A DNA stretch of 64,000 nt from Siderastrea radians (lineage: Eukaryota > Cnidaria > Anthozoa > Scleractinia > Rhizangiidae), in assembly GCA_964017195.1 (NCBI GenBank), contig OZ024894.1:2370260-2434259 (forward strand). The letters are read 5' to 3'. Shown here piece by piece: positions 22,387 through 37,300 of this stretch (its first letter is position 1; each line of letters starts with the position of its first letter). The position numbers were made by a program, and so were the translations under genes. The notes under the pieces are model-generated. The model was given only the letters and a program-made list of their open reading frames with translations. It ran no database searches and was not told the DNA's origin.

Positions 22387-25300
22387 CTGGAAAGGAGAAG
22401 TTAAACGTTAAAGGAGAAGGTCACTCCAGAAACCGTATATTTTTTGTGCTCACCAATAAATAGACGGACACTGATTTGAGTAAGTTACCGTTGTTTGAGC
22501 TTCCATAGTGAATCCGAACCCGAAGAAATTCCCCAAAGAAGCAAAAAATTCATCATCGGCTGCCGCCATTTTGGATAGCGCTTAGGAGCCTGGTCGCGTA
22601 TTCGTGACGTCATACCGCCCAACTTGTCAGTTCCAAGGTGTTTGTTTGTTTTCCGATAAACCGTATTGTTTAGAACCAGAACGTGTCGGTAATTGCGAGG
22701 ACGACGAAAGTGGAGATGATTAAATAAAGGAACGGTTAGAAGGTACATTTTGGTGCACTTGTGAAAGATGTGAAGTGATGCCGACTCCAAGAGAATGCGT
22801 TTGCTGTCGAGAGCAGCCAGAAACAAGATAGAAGGTACACTTCGAAGGAGTAAGAGTCGTATTTATTAAGGAAGAAATTTGTTATCACTTGTACATCGTT
22901 TTTTAAAATTAAAATGTGGCTTAAATCGAGCCGCAGTAGGTTTGCGGTCTTAATCTGAATTGTCTGTCTGTCGTGATTTTAATTTATTACTTTGGGTGAA
23001 ATTTGCAGTTATTTCTTGCATCACAGAATACGAGGACTTTCCACAGGTATTTCCACCGAGGGGTTGGTTTCAAAGCAGTCAGCATTAAAATGCTTGTTAA
23101 AAACGTAGACGTTTTCCAGTTTTTCGGGAAGCCAAATCGCTTCTCATGGCGAAGCTGGTCGAGCCACTGTTTTGCTAGGTCTGAATTTGAGGCAACTGGT
23201 GAAACGTTATACCTCTTTCCTGATCTTTTTCGGACGTATTGTTACAGTCTGGGACTGAGCATGCACGACGGCATTTTCAGTTCAATAACTGCACTGCGAA
23301 AAAGAAATGAGATCAGCCGAAAAGCTATGTACTTGAAATTGGCCAGCTGCATTTGAGCTTCACGCCAATTTCAAGTTGGACGGAATGACGTGACGAATAC
23401 GCGGCCAGGCTCCTAAGCGCTATCCAAGATGGCGGCGCCAGATGATGAATTTTTGGGCTTCTTTGGAGAGGAATTTCATTGGGATCGGATGCAGTATGGA
23501 AACTCAAACAACGGTCAGTAACTCAACTTAGTGTGGTCTTTTCATTGGTGAGTACAAAAAACATACACTTTCTGGAGTGACCTCCTTCAATGAGTATCGG
23601 GACTTCTTGGCAAAGGCTGGTTAACCTGGCTTTTCGTGTTTCAATTTTCGTGCCTAAACCAGCCTTACCAGACTTTTGAGGTACATCTCAACCAGACGTA
23701 CCCTGAAAGCAGTAGTATGAAATTAACGGTTTGCAATCTTCCCTTTCCGATTCTTTTTATGTTGTTGAAACGCAAGTCCCCTCGACGAATATATTGCTCT
23801 AGTCTAATATTTTTTCAGTTATTGACACAAGCGACTCGGAAGAAAAATCCAAGTTCTCCCAACAGGAGTCGAACCTATGACCTTCTGGTTACTAGTCCAG
23901 ATGCTCTACCACTGAGCTACAGGAGTCTCGTGGGGGCTAAGGCCATTAAACTAGGTTCATGTGACAAACGTCCTGGATACTGCTAGGACTGAAATGTCGA
24001 TAGGTGGCATATTCGCAATGATATAAATGTGAGGGTGAATTGTTAAGCCTGGTGAATATACGAGAAAGATGTTTTTATTCAGTTAGTGACACAGGTGACT
24101 TGGAAAAAAAAATCCAAGTTCTCCCAATAGGAGTCTAATATTGTTTTCAATTTTCAATGCGAAAAAATTTTCAATGTTAGCTGTTCTCCACTCTGCAAAT
24201 CTTTTATTAAAAGCTTCTATGTTCTTGGCGTGCTCTTCGGACGCTGTCTCGGCGTCCGTTTTCACACTTTTAACTACAGCTTGGTCTTCATCCAAAGATC
24301 TACAAGGTTCTAAGGTGTAGATAACGTTGAAACAGGATTTTCCTTTCTGACCTTCATGGAGTAAGCAAATTATTAAACTTATAAGGATCATAGTACAATA
24401 CGTTTACCTAGCCAATAAACAGCACGATGAAATTTCAAGTTAAAAAGGAGTCTGAATCTAGGACTTGATAACACAAACCCACCCCTTTTTTTGCCTCGTC
24501 TTCGTTTTATGGCGCCTTGTATCTGGTGGGACATTAAAGACATACAAACTATTAAAACGATGATGATGATGGTGATGATGATGATGATGATGATGATTAT
24601 TATTATAATTACATACATAGTAAGTTATGTTAGTGTATTAATGTTCAAATGTGCTAGTTACAATATGTGTACACTGAAATGATTTAACTTAATAAAGAAA
24701 AGTTAAAAAAGGAAGCACATTCCAATTATAATTATCTTGAGAAGGATGAGGTTTACGAAACTGATTGAAAAGTTTAAGGTGTTTCTTAAAACTATCAGGT
24801 AACGTTAAGTTTAAGGCCTCTGAAAATGAAATTCAAAACTGAGGGGCTGTTGCCGTGAAAGATCTACCACCAAGAGTTGAAAGAAACCTGGTGCTGGGTA
24901 CAACTAACAACAGTAATTTAATTTTAATAAGTGGTAAACTAAGGTTTATATACACAATCCTTAGATCAGGAGAACCGTTACTCGCTGAAAAAAAAAATGC
25001 AGCCTCGTCGCACATTAGCCTTGTTGTTGCCCGAGGACGGCGCACTTCACCTACCCTACCACAGAGACTAAACCCTAGGTAGGGGATTGATGTGTCTGAC
25101 TAGTCCGGTGAACATGAGTATGTCAGTGCATATATATAGCCAACGAGGCTAGCATGTAGTAAAAAAGAGGTAACTTGGTCAGTAGGCGGTCGCCGAGAGA
25201 GACTCGGGGGTACAGTCGAAAGTATCATTGCGACCACTCTCGTAAGCGACCAGCTCTAGTTACGACCAGCATTGTGAAACCCCCGTTTGCATTGTCACTT

Positions 25301-28300
25301 AAAGTCTGTAATTAAAAGCTATCGTAAGCGATCGCTCCCGTAAGCAACCGCGACCACTTTTGTGAATCACCGACTGTTTTTTCCCCTTTATTTTTAAGTT
25401 CTCGTAAGCGACCACTCAGTACACACTTTACAGCGGTTTTCTGTAACACGCGCCCCTCAAGGAATTTTTCCCAACGGCCAAATGTGTGTTTGGTGGATGT
25501 CAATCATCTGTTTTTATGACAATTTTTTTCGAATTCCCGCGCGCTGATTGGCTCTTGCTGATTGTCACATGGAACGCAATCCTGTTTGGGGCCGTGGATA
25601 AACTGATTTTGCAGATCTGCTGTGCCCTCCGGTTCTTAAAAGTTTTGTGACAGAACTACAGCAATTTTAGAAACGTTCATTGAGGACACAATCGGTAATC
25701 TTTAAATTTTGACCTTTAATTGACTGACCTTCTCACAAACCAACTGGAAGCAAAAAGAAGAGATTATTTGTGGTTATTAGACAGGCGGCGAAAATTTTTG
25801 AACGGCCGGAATCAGACATCTGCTGTCTCGATCGCGAACTCAGAGAAGTAATTCAGTGGATTTAAGCACTTCTTCGAATAGAATAAAGGTAAGTCTTATA
25901 CAAATTTGCTTTCGAAGTTTACTTTCGTTCAGCACGCGTTCTAATGAATTGTCGGAAACAGATGATTGAATCCACCAAAAACACATTTGGCTGTTGGGAA
26001 AAAATCCTTGAAGGGCGCGTGTTAGAGAAAACCGCTGTAATAAAAGCATTCACTTCATGATCAAATTTAGAGTGATACATAACACAAGCGCTAGTGGTTC
26101 GTTGACTTGTGCATACGCGAACCTCTTCTGTGATAGGCAATAAAAATCTATTAAATATTATTACCACAGTATTGCAAGTAGCCGTGACGTGTGCCAAGCT
26201 TTTGTAAGCGACCACCTTCTATTTTTTTTTTAATCACGCAGTCGCTTACGAGAGCCCATCCTTGTAAGCAACCAGCTCTAGTTGCGACCACTTCTCTGAA
26301 TTCCCGAGGTAGTCGCTTACGAAAGCTTCGACTGTAATTGCTTGGTTGTTCGCAGTAACAAAACTAAGAATCGGTAACTGCGCGATTTCTGCAGTAAAAT
26401 TCCAGAACCTCGGCTTCTCTCCCGGCAACTACCTGCTTACCAAGAAGCCTGAGTTCTCTGGGAACGAGATGGGGTAAATTACGACGAGAAAAAAAAAAGA
26501 CAGCTTTGTGACGATTTGATTTTCAGATGGTTGAGATGACTGGGCTTTTGTTAGGGCCGCAAAAAAAGCCTTGTATCAACTGGGTGTTCGTGAGGCGGAT
26601 TTTCAGTGTAATTCATCTTCTCATATAATTAATCTCACCTTTTCGTTACGCGCACAATGAAATATGAAGATCACCAGCCCCTGAAGAGAATTTGAGACGG
26701 CGAATATGTACTTGAAGACGATGGTTTCGAAATTAAAGCACAAGAGCCCAAACAGCCAAGTGATTCCGAGCAAGGGAAGAAGGACCGCGGAGGCTTTGAT
26801 TCCAGCTTTCACTTTTGCAATCTGTGTTTTGTTTTGCATGTATTTTGTTCCCATCATTCGACGTAGCACCAAGGCAAACACCACAATGTTTATCTGTGTA
26901 CAAGAACCAATTATCCTTTACACTTGATCCTTTTAATGCTTTTTTAAACATCTGTAGTCTGCTTTATATTTCTTTTCAAATTTAGTTATTTGTTCATTTT
27001 ATCTTTTTTTTTTCATTAAAAAACAAGGACAAGAAATTTGTACTAACCAAAATAACGAACAGCACTGGCGCAATAAACACCCAAATCAGTCCACTGTTAA
27101 CATCAAGCCAGCAAGCTTCTTGGCTACCGTAACCGTCTGCTTGAGTGACAGCAAGTGAAATGGCAACCACGACGGCTGGGAAACCTAGGAAAACGTATGA
27201 GAAAAACAGAAACGTTGGACAAACAGACTCAGCGCAAATCATTTTGTCCGTCAGTCGAAGGCTTTTTAAAAAATGCATTGATGCAGGTCCAACTAACTAA
27301 ATGGTCGGTCACTGAGACAATTTTTTTTTTTTTTATTTGGGGAGGTTCACTGGAGCTTGCCATCAAAAAGGAGAACTCTTCCAAAAAAAAAAGTAGGTGG
27401 CCCAGCCGTCAACACGCTGGTCTTGAAATCTGGACTGGTCCCGGGTTTACGTACCGGTCTGTCCGTTTATATCTCTTACTGGAACCAAACCCTTCAACAT
27501 TCGCAAAAACTTAGTTTTTATTACACGTTCAAAAAGAATTATAGCCTTTCTGCCTACCTAGATCTAACAAGAAAGAACCCATCTAGAAAATCATTAGTAA
27601 CACTGAGAATTAGCAGTATAAACTTCGGATTGAAACAGGTAGATACGACAAAATACCTCGTGATGAGAGATTATGTAGTCTCTGCAATTGTAACAAAATT
27701 GAAGATGAAACTCATTTTTTACTAGATTGCCCGAACTATTCTTCGATAAGAGACAGGTTCTTTTCTAAAATAGAACCTAAATTCCCATTTCTACGACTAT
27801 TATCACATGAGACCTTATTGTCACATCTTATGAATTGTACTGATTATTTCATAAATATTCAATTAATTTCATTCATCTCGTCATGCTTTGAACAGAGAGA
27901 CAAACTAGTTACAATGGCTACCTCTCTGAATGGTTAAAAATAAGAAATGGTTGCAATCTCTTTTAGTTATTTTAATTAAGTAAGAAATTAATAATTAAAT
28001 TTTAAGTGGCTTTTGCAGTACTGTAATACTTTGTTATAGTCATGCAAATAAAGCTTGTTGTTGTTGTTGTTGTCCGTTCGCCGGAGTTGTTTTAAGTAAT
28101 CTCCGGTTCAATTCCTTGGCCTCACTTGTAAAATAGCCAAAAGGGCTGCCTCCTGCAGGTTCTAAGATTTGGAATAATTGTCACTAGCTACTTGAGTGAA
28201 GTGCTTGCGAACTTATAATTGGATAGCCAGGTGCACATCCACTGTAAACAAAGGATTTTATTTTTATTTTTTGTTTTGTTGTGGTTTTACATTTTAGGTT

Positions 28301-31300
28301 ACTGAAAGTTATCGTTTGGCATGGACTTAATAAGGCTTACTAAGGTGGCACACATTGTCGTTAAAGAATGTAAAAGTAAAAGCTTAACGTACCCCATCCA
28401 AATATGTAAAAGTACTTGACTTTTTCGGCTCCAGCGGCGCTTCCGAGCACTTGCGTATGCACAATTACAATGTGATGTAGCACTCCCTCGCACAGCAGCC
28501 ACGAGAACAATGCTAGTAAGAAGTAATGCAGTAACGCCGCTACCACAGGGCACCCCGCCTGAAAGGCACAAAGATATAGAAGATATTTTGTAAAGTTGCT
28601 GCCATAGAGTACTCCGATCGAGATATCTAAAGCCTCAGGAAGACAAAAAAGTTATTTTTGTAAAGCTGCGACCACAGGGTACCCCATCTGACTGTCACAA
28701 AATTAAATACAAAAATGTTATTGATTTGGCTATAATCATAATGAATGAATATACCATACCTTGTTTCTCGCTAACCCTTCCACTATAGCAAGTGCACAAG
28801 TAGCTGCAATGGCAGCACATACGTTAAGCAGCACTTTAGCTCTTGGACTCTTTAGCACTCTCCAGAAAAACAGAGTAACAGCTATGGTAATGAGAACAGC
28901 GAGCAATGAAATGGAACAGCCAACTATGGAGATGATTTCCAAAGCTTCCTTGTGAAGCGGAGTATATTTTTCCTGTATAGCAAAAAGAAATAAAGGAGAG
29001 AAACTGTCGAAAGAAATGTCATCAAAAATCGTGAGACACTTTCACAGCTATGGGAATAAGAACAGCGAGGAGTGAAATGGAACAGCCAACTATGGAGATG
29101 ATTTTCAAAAATTCCCACTGAGTTTCAAGTTCCTGTATACCAAAAAGAATGCACAAAAGAAAAAAATAGGTTAAAAATAAATGTCACCAAAAAAGTGGGA
29201 GGTACGTTTTGTGAGATTTGTCATCTTTCTGCTTTCCTGACTTACCAACCATTTCCGACAGACATATTTACTCAATTTGGGGTTCAAATCTCTGGTTCAG
29301 TTTTACGTTTTCAGATTTCTATGAGAAATGGTAAGAAACTCAAAATTATGAATCCGATGCGGCGGAATTCTGCAGATTTATGACGTAATCGGCTGTTTAG
29401 TGCTGTTTAAACAATAAGGCCTTATGTACCAAGTGGTACGAAGGAGTAACAGGCTATATAAACAACAGAACGTTTCTGTTAACGGACTACCGGTGCTAGT
29501 TGCTCTGGGAAAATTGATCTCTTACAACAGTTATTACTGAGCCCAAGGAGCAAAGCGGTGTGAGCAGGAGGGCTTACATGCTAGTTTTAAGAAAATTAAA
29601 TTTCCAACGGAAACTATCTGACAGATTTTGCCGAGAGAGAAAGACTATTTTCATTGTTCTCCACTGAACTTTTTTGAGCAAAAAACATTGAAACTGACTT
29701 TTCGAATTCCCTGCTAAACAGTTTAACAAATAAACAAATAATATATAATTTACACAGTAGAAACAACCCGTTTGTAAATGAATTAGAAAAATAATTGCGA
29801 GGTTTTTTTGTTTTGGTTTTTTGTTTTTGGTTTATTCTACCCATCCGGGGTTTTTTGCAGGATGGATCATACTGCCTGATGGTGTGTCTCCTCGGATGAA
29901 CACTATCATGTCACGAGCGCATGCGCGAGCGGAACGGCTCAAAAATAAATTGTACGGGTCGACACTAAATTCGAACTGAGCTTATGGTGGAACAATCCGT
30001 TGAAATCGCGCCCTAATTTTGCAATTCCGCTCTTCGCTTTCCACTTTTGATAGTCGTTACTTCATGTTGTAAATATTAGTTCGATTTTTATAATGTTGAA
30101 AGTGATTTAGCAGCCGAAATCGGCATTTTAGTCAATGGATGGTCAGAAAAGACGTCGTGGTAGACTGGCGATGGGACGGCAGAACACAATACATTCACGA
30201 CGAACCAGCATTTTAACTGTTGCGGATTTAACAAATGGAAAATCGTTCAGAACTACAAACAGACCATCACAAGCAGGTCAAACAATAACCTTTGTCAGAA
30301 TTGCTGCTGGAGATCTATCAATTGGATGCTAGTAGTTCGCCATAACTGATAAGACAACAGAGTTGCAATGTTTTAACTCCAAGAATTCTATTTCTATTTT
30401 AACCACAACCACGAAAGTGGAGTTAAAACGACAGCGCCAGAAGCTTTAGCTTCTTTATGATCAAAAGAGATGGCAACAGTCTCAGAATAATTAATTTGGA
30501 TCTGACATCCGTGATAAAGAAAGTTTCATGTCTTGCAAATAACCGCGAGCAAACATCAAATTACGTACACTCTTTTTTTTATAAGAACCTTTTTATAAGA
30601 ACGTCGAGGCTGTGATTGGCCAAAATTTTAAGAACATGCTAAGAACATACCCAGCCTGTGATGTTGTTAAGAACGTCTTTATTTTGTCTTCATATTTCTA
30701 GAACAAGCTATGTGAGAATAAAATTAAGTGTAATAATTTGATGACAGTAATTTACAGCCTACTTGAGCCCAAAATGCTAGAATTTTTGTGATGTTGCAAA
30801 TCATCCTCCATTGATTTTTTTTAAGCAAACACGTATAACTTTGAGGAAATTGGTAGAACGTGACCTATTTATTCTTTCTTTTATTCAGAACTATGATTTA
30901 CTGAAATGCTTGTCAATTAATCTTAAGAACATTGTTAAGAACGTTTCAGCTCAAATCGCCAACAAAATAAGAGCATTCAGTTCCGGTTCAGCCTCAGCTA
31001 AAAAATTCGACGTTCTTATAAAAAAAAAGAGTGTATTAAGAAACTCGTGGATCCTTTCATAAATTAAATGTCACTCTTTTAAGCAGCTTTTAGGAATCTT
31101 GCAATTAAACTGAGCACAAAAACCTAACTAGTTGCCAAAGAACTAGCACACACAGAGGCACAAAGATTTTAAACGGCTCTAAGAACATCAAACACTCCAA
31201 ACAGTATCATAGCTTGAGGTTTCTCCCGGATCAATAGGTCAACCACAATTTACCGGCACAATTTCGCTGTGTCGCCTTCAAATCATCTTGATCAAAAGGG

Positions 31301-34300
31301 ACAAAGCTGTTACGATTGTACGTGGGCAAGCTCTATTTTGAAGGCTGGAATAACTTCAACAACTAGCGGCAGTCGTGCTTGGCCTGTCATTTCATATACT
31401 ATCGACAACAAGTTACAGTGAAATCCCGATTTTTCGAATACTCGATTATTCGAAACTCCCGATTCTTCGAACCAAAAGTCGTTTCCCTTGGATTTTATAC
31501 CTGCCAACTCTCACGCATTATGCGTGAGTCTCACGCCTGTGGATCAAAGACATCGATCTCACGCATCGAGGACAATTTCTCACGCCTGACTCACAAAGCC
31601 GGACAACTTGTTCAAATTCAATTCAATTCCCCCGAAAATATTCCAATAAGCGGCGTTTAATGTCGAGTTTGAGTCCTAACTGTATCAGAACGCGCTAAAA
31701 TGTCGCATTTCAATGCGTTCGAAAGCCATCGGAAAAGCTTCAAATAGCTTCGGAAGTGTTCGGAAATCGTCGGAACATCTTCGGACATTTTTGGTAGCGA
31801 TCAGAAGTCTTCGGAAAATCGTTGAAAATCTTCGGAGGCCGTCGAAACGTTTTCGGAAGTCTTCGGAAGCCGCTGGAACGTTTTCAGAAATCCCGGTCAT
31901 GAAGAGACGAAAATCTCACGCATTTGACTCGGAAAAAGTTGGCAGGTATAGGATTTGCTTCAGTCAAACACTGTAGTTTTACCTCCGATTTTTCGAATGC
32001 TCGATTTTTCGAAACTCCCGATATTTCGAACTATTTCTTTCTTCCTTTGAAAAATTTACATTCGATTTCTCGAACTTTGAAAACTCTGGAACCAACTTGA
32101 AAACCGGTTTTAGCCACATACACACCTGAATGCAATTAACAAGTTCTGGAGAAGGTGTTTTCATGCATTTCTTATTACAAAGCAAGTGACAAATCTGTCA
32201 TTGAAGTCATAACGCCGTTGTTACGCAATCGAGGGTCTTGAATTACTGTACATGATCAAAGTTCCTTCGTTTAGTTGCATTTTGCAAGCTGTTGCCGTAG
32301 CACATTAACAAATTTTGCTGTTCCTTTAAACCGTGGAGTATAGGGTACTTTTTTTCTGATAGAGTAACGGGAAGGAAATGCAGTCAAGAGTCCGCGCAAA
32401 ATTACAGACACATGTATCAATACAGTACTGGTTTTTGTTCTGCCAAAATTGGCTCAAATCCTTAAATTTTCGTTTTGTTTTAAATGCACGTTTTGTTGGT
32501 AAAGATTTCACACATTAACAAGAGTGATATACCGTTGTTGTCTGCCTACTTGGATCTTATAAAACCAAACCACGGTAAAATAGGTCTGATTTGATGCAAC
32601 CTTCGATTTTTCGAACTCCCGATTTTTCGAACTCCCGATTTTTCGAACCAATCTCCATTTCCCTTGGAGGTTCGAAAAATCGGAATTCCACTGTATAACA
32701 ATTTACCGCCGCATCCCGCCAGGGTTGTGAACGCGCTTCTAATTGGTCTAAAACCAATATCTTGACAGCGCTCAAGTCATCGCTCGCACATGCGCTGAAC
32801 TGTGAAACTCTGCCTTTAAACTAATCAGACGCAGAATTAATTTAGTAATGCCAAAACTGAGTACATTATAAGACGTCATAGTTATGTCATGCAACATTTG
32901 AAACACACAAAATGTACTGTACACCTTCAAAATTTTGGTGGGTAAGGTGTTGGAGACATTTACTTCTTTCCTCTCTTCCCCGATCCCAAGAGAATAAATT
33001 TGGGTTCGAAAAAACAAACAAACAAACAAAACCAAAACAAAACAAACTCGCGGAACAAATTTAAGGGAAAAAACTTTTGAGGACAAATCTTTATAGTTAC
33101 TTACATCTGTGCCATATGGATCCATAAGTGCTGCGAAGATGGTCAGGTGATCACATTCGCATGTTGTCATAGTGATGTTGGTTTCGTTAGGGACAAGTTT
33201 ACAGCCGCTGGTGTTCCATATCGCGGATTCTCCTGGCCGCCAGAATACGCACTCTGCTTGTAACGTAAGGTTTGAAGGGGTACTCGACTTAACAAAATAA
33301 CAAAATAAATAAATAATAACGTTAAAGAAAAAAAAAAAAACGGACAAATACTTTCAAGAATGGATAAGAATCGAAACAATGACTCAACACAAACATCACC
33401 AACACCACCACCATGCAACAACAACGACAATAACAAAGTCCCAAATCTTAAAGCTGGGATGATAAATAGATAATAAAAGTAAAAACAAGAACGCCACATA
33501 AAAGTATATTTTAAATAACTCAAGGTAAAGATCTTGTGACAGAGAATCATTCTGTCTTTGAGGCCACATTTCAATTTGATGAGAAGTTGATGAGATTAGA
33601 TTAGATTAGATTAGATTAGATTAGATTAGATTAGATTAGATTAGATAGACCGTTTATTAATAAAATACACTTTGCAGTCAAATGACTGAATTACGTGAAT
33701 AAATTATTACAATGAAAGTATATTACGACAATTTAAAAATATATTACATGCAGTGGCTAATTATGAAACTGTCTCTGAACCTGTTTGTCTTGCAGACAGG
33801 CGCGGCAAAGGCGCGTGTCGATCTCAGATTATAATTCTGCTGAAATCGTGATGGCAGAAGGTGTCTGAGTTTATGGTTGCCCTGCGCGTCAATGTCTTTG
33901 AAGAGTTCCTTACATAATGTGCTCCTTCTATCATATAGGGTTGGAAGGCCAGCTTTAACTAAACCTTCACTGTAACTACAATCTGGAAATATCATGCGTA
34001 ATGCACGGCGCTGAATGCGTTCAATTTCTTCAGAGAGATATAATGGTAGATTACAATGAAAGACCTGACATGCATATTCAAGGATTGATCTGATAACGCT
34101 ACAATAGAATCTTACAAGGTCATTGTTAGCAATACCCGCGCGCTTAAGTTGTCTTAACAGATAAAGTCTCTTGGCAGCCTTAGTCGTGGTTGAGTCAATA
34201 TGCGCAGACCATTTGAGATCACTGCTTATGACAACGCCAAGAACTTTAGCCGAAGATACCATTTCGAACTCGACCCCTTCTATTGACACCTGAGAGAAGC

Positions 34301-37300
34301 AAGGGGGAGTATGCTTGAAGCATGTGCAGATCTCCTTGCACTTGGTTGGATTTAGCTGCAGATGGTTTTCCTGAGACCAGTCGTGGATGTAATCAGCCGC
34401 TTGTTGTAGTGAGCTGAACTTGGAGGCGGGAACAACTTCAGAGACCGTTGTGTCATCGGCGAATTTCCACAAGTAGAACCCTTCTGGGAGACGGAGATTG
34501 TTTATCATCGCTAGAAATAGCCATGGACCCAAACGGGTCCCCTGAGGCACTCCAGCAGGGACATCCAACCAATCAGATAAGACTCTATTCAGTTTCACCC
34601 TCTGCTGTCTGCTCCTTAGAAAATCGATCACCCAGTTCACAACTGTAGGTTTCACGCCAAGACTTAAAAGTTTAGCGACCAATATATAATGGTCAACGAG
34701 GTCGAAAGCTTTTCTAAAGTCTAGTAGGGCAGTCCTTACAGTTGAGACGGTGCCGTCCGTAGCGCGTAGCCAATGATGGAACATGGAGATTAGAGCGAAA
34801 GTGGTGCATGAACCTGGAATGAATCCAAATTGTGCGGGATCAATGGCCGATAATAGTACTGGTTTCAGTTCCTTATCGATAACAAAGCCTTCCGCAACCT
34901 TAGACAAGGTGGATGTCAATGAAATGGGTTTAAGGTCTTTATTGATGTCATTGACAGTAGGTGCTTTGGGAAGAGGCGGTGCATCGGCAATCTTCCAAGC
35001 CCGGGGAACTTTACACTCGGAGAAGGAGGTATTAAGAATTTCTGCAATTGGTGCAGCCAGAATATCTGCATATTCCCTTAATACCCAGTTTGGGAGATCG
35101 TCCGGCCCGCCGGCACGTGCGCAGCTGATTTCACGAAGTTTGCGCGCCACAGGTATTCAGTGACTGAAATGGGCTGATCGTCGTCCATATCCACGCCCAC
35201 GCAGTCAGTTAAGGGCGAGTAATCTTCCATGACGCTGACGAATGCCTTGTTGATTTTGTTTGCAAGGGTAGACTCATCGCACACGAGATCTGGGTGAAGA
35301 ATAGCAGTCAAGTCACGCCCTGTGGCTTTGGCAGACCCGCAAAGCTGCTTAACCTCTCTCCACCAGTTGCGTGGTTTGGAATCTTGCAAGACCTTAACCT
35401 TGTTCTCGTAGTACACCTTACGACAGCGCTTGCGCTCGCGGTTAACTTTATTTCTAAGGATCTTGAAGAGGGGCTGATTTCCAGAAGTAAAGGCCTTTTG
35501 GCGACGGGTAATGAGCTGCTTGAGCTGCGTTGACACCCAAGGACGATCCGTCTCGTGGATTTTGATGGAGCGCACAGGCATACTTGTGTCCAAACCGTAG
35601 TTGATAACTTCGGTCAGCAGCGACAGCTTTCCTTCACATGACTGTTCAGAGGACAGCAGATTCGACCAGGAACTTCCATCAAAAATCGCCCAACACTATT
35701 GACTTTGCTAGGGCGCTTGTCTCTCGATTTAATGATCTTGTGTTTTGGCTTCGAGGCACCGCGCATCCCAGAGCCCATGTAGATGGTCACGTGGTCAGAT
35801 AGTCCAAATGGAGGTAGGCGAGTCGGGACGGAGAAGTAATCATCTAAGTTCGTAAAAATCTGATCCAGAGTTCTATCACCCCTAGTTGGAAATTTAACAG
35901 TCGGTTTCAGGTTAAACGATTTCAACGCTGACTGGATCATAGGAAGGAAAGTTCTATTGAAGTCGCCAGCCAAGATAAAGGCACAGTTGTGGTAGGTTGC
36001 CTCCAAGGACATGAGTGACGATATCAGATAATCCTTCATTGCCGCGTCGTCGGCGTCAGGGTACTGATAGACCACACCCACAATGATGTTGGAAAAGCCA
36101 CGCGGTAGACGCCTCGGCCTAAGGTCAGCCCAGAGAACTTCATGATCAGGGTGGTAGTAATCAGCTAGAACCGAGCAATTTATAGAAGATTTGACATACA
36201 AGCACACACCGCCATGTTGCCAGCCTACGCGATCGCGTCGGAAGATCTGGTAGCCATTGATATTAATCGGCTCATCAGGAACGGCGCTACTTAGCCATGT
36301 CTCGCTAAAAAGTGCCAGCTCAGCGTCCATGGTGGTTACGGCCTGAGCGATCTCATCGATCTTTGGCGCGAGCGACATTGTGTTAGATAGAAGAATAGAA
36401 GGCACAAAATGTGAGGTCCCACGAGAGCTTGGAGTCACGCTGTTGGTTTCGCATCTTAATGAAGAAGATGAGGTGATATTTTGAATATTTAATAAGTTCC
36501 CGTAGTTTACCGAATTTTGTCTTCTATTTGATCCCCAAGCACCAGGATTTTCACGGTAGTGAATGGAAACGGTCTGGATTCGGTGTCGCTGTCCATCCGC
36601 TTGACATTTAGTGCCTCTGCGTTTTCCACGAGTTCGCTTTAACACACCAGCAGACTTCAAGGCGTTCCACTCAGAGGGTAACAAAGGCTTGATATTTAGA
36701 GTTGAATTTCTCCAACAGGATCTCAGAGAAAGTAACGCTGATCTACTATACGTTACTGCCATAGCATTAGAAAGAATATATTTCAACCCCAGAGCTAAGA
36801 ATAATTGCTAAGGGGAGAAATATATCCAAAATTTAGAGCTAACTCAGATTCGTGCAGCCGGAACGGCGCGCATACATTATTTCGTGTTAGCCAGTATGGA
36901 GACAATAACCACTTCTCCCACAACTTTTGAGCCTCAAAAGGCAAGGAGATTATTTTCGGGAGATTAAAAGGAAGAAGAAGAAGATTATTTTCAGTAGATT
37001 ATTCTCGATGATTCTCGCGGTTGGAGGTTGGGGGGTGGGGGGTGGGGGCAGTCACTCTCCCATACAAATGTCTTCACTTTAAACGATCCGCAACTTCCCC
37101 CCCCCAAAAAAAGGAATTTCGAAACCAAAGCATTCAAACATTTCCAGATAATATATTTTGTGGTACTTTTCACATGGCATGGTTGATTTCTTGCTAAATC
37201 TAGCCAAACATTAAAATCTACATATGGCGGCCATTTTTGAATGGGGTCTGTTGCTCAGTGGTTTCATTTGAATGGTCGGCAATTTATGACTTCGCCCAGA

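Noticed and set aside
23856..23927. A functional tRNA-Thr gene
   Set aside because: The anticodon stem lacks one base, the acceptor pairing is imperfect, and the sequence continues into a SINE tail that recurs nearby.
34448..35163. Plus-strand frames at 34448-34648, 34783-35163 and 35294-35533
   Set aside because: They are antisense shadows of the minus-strand LINE reverse transcriptase.
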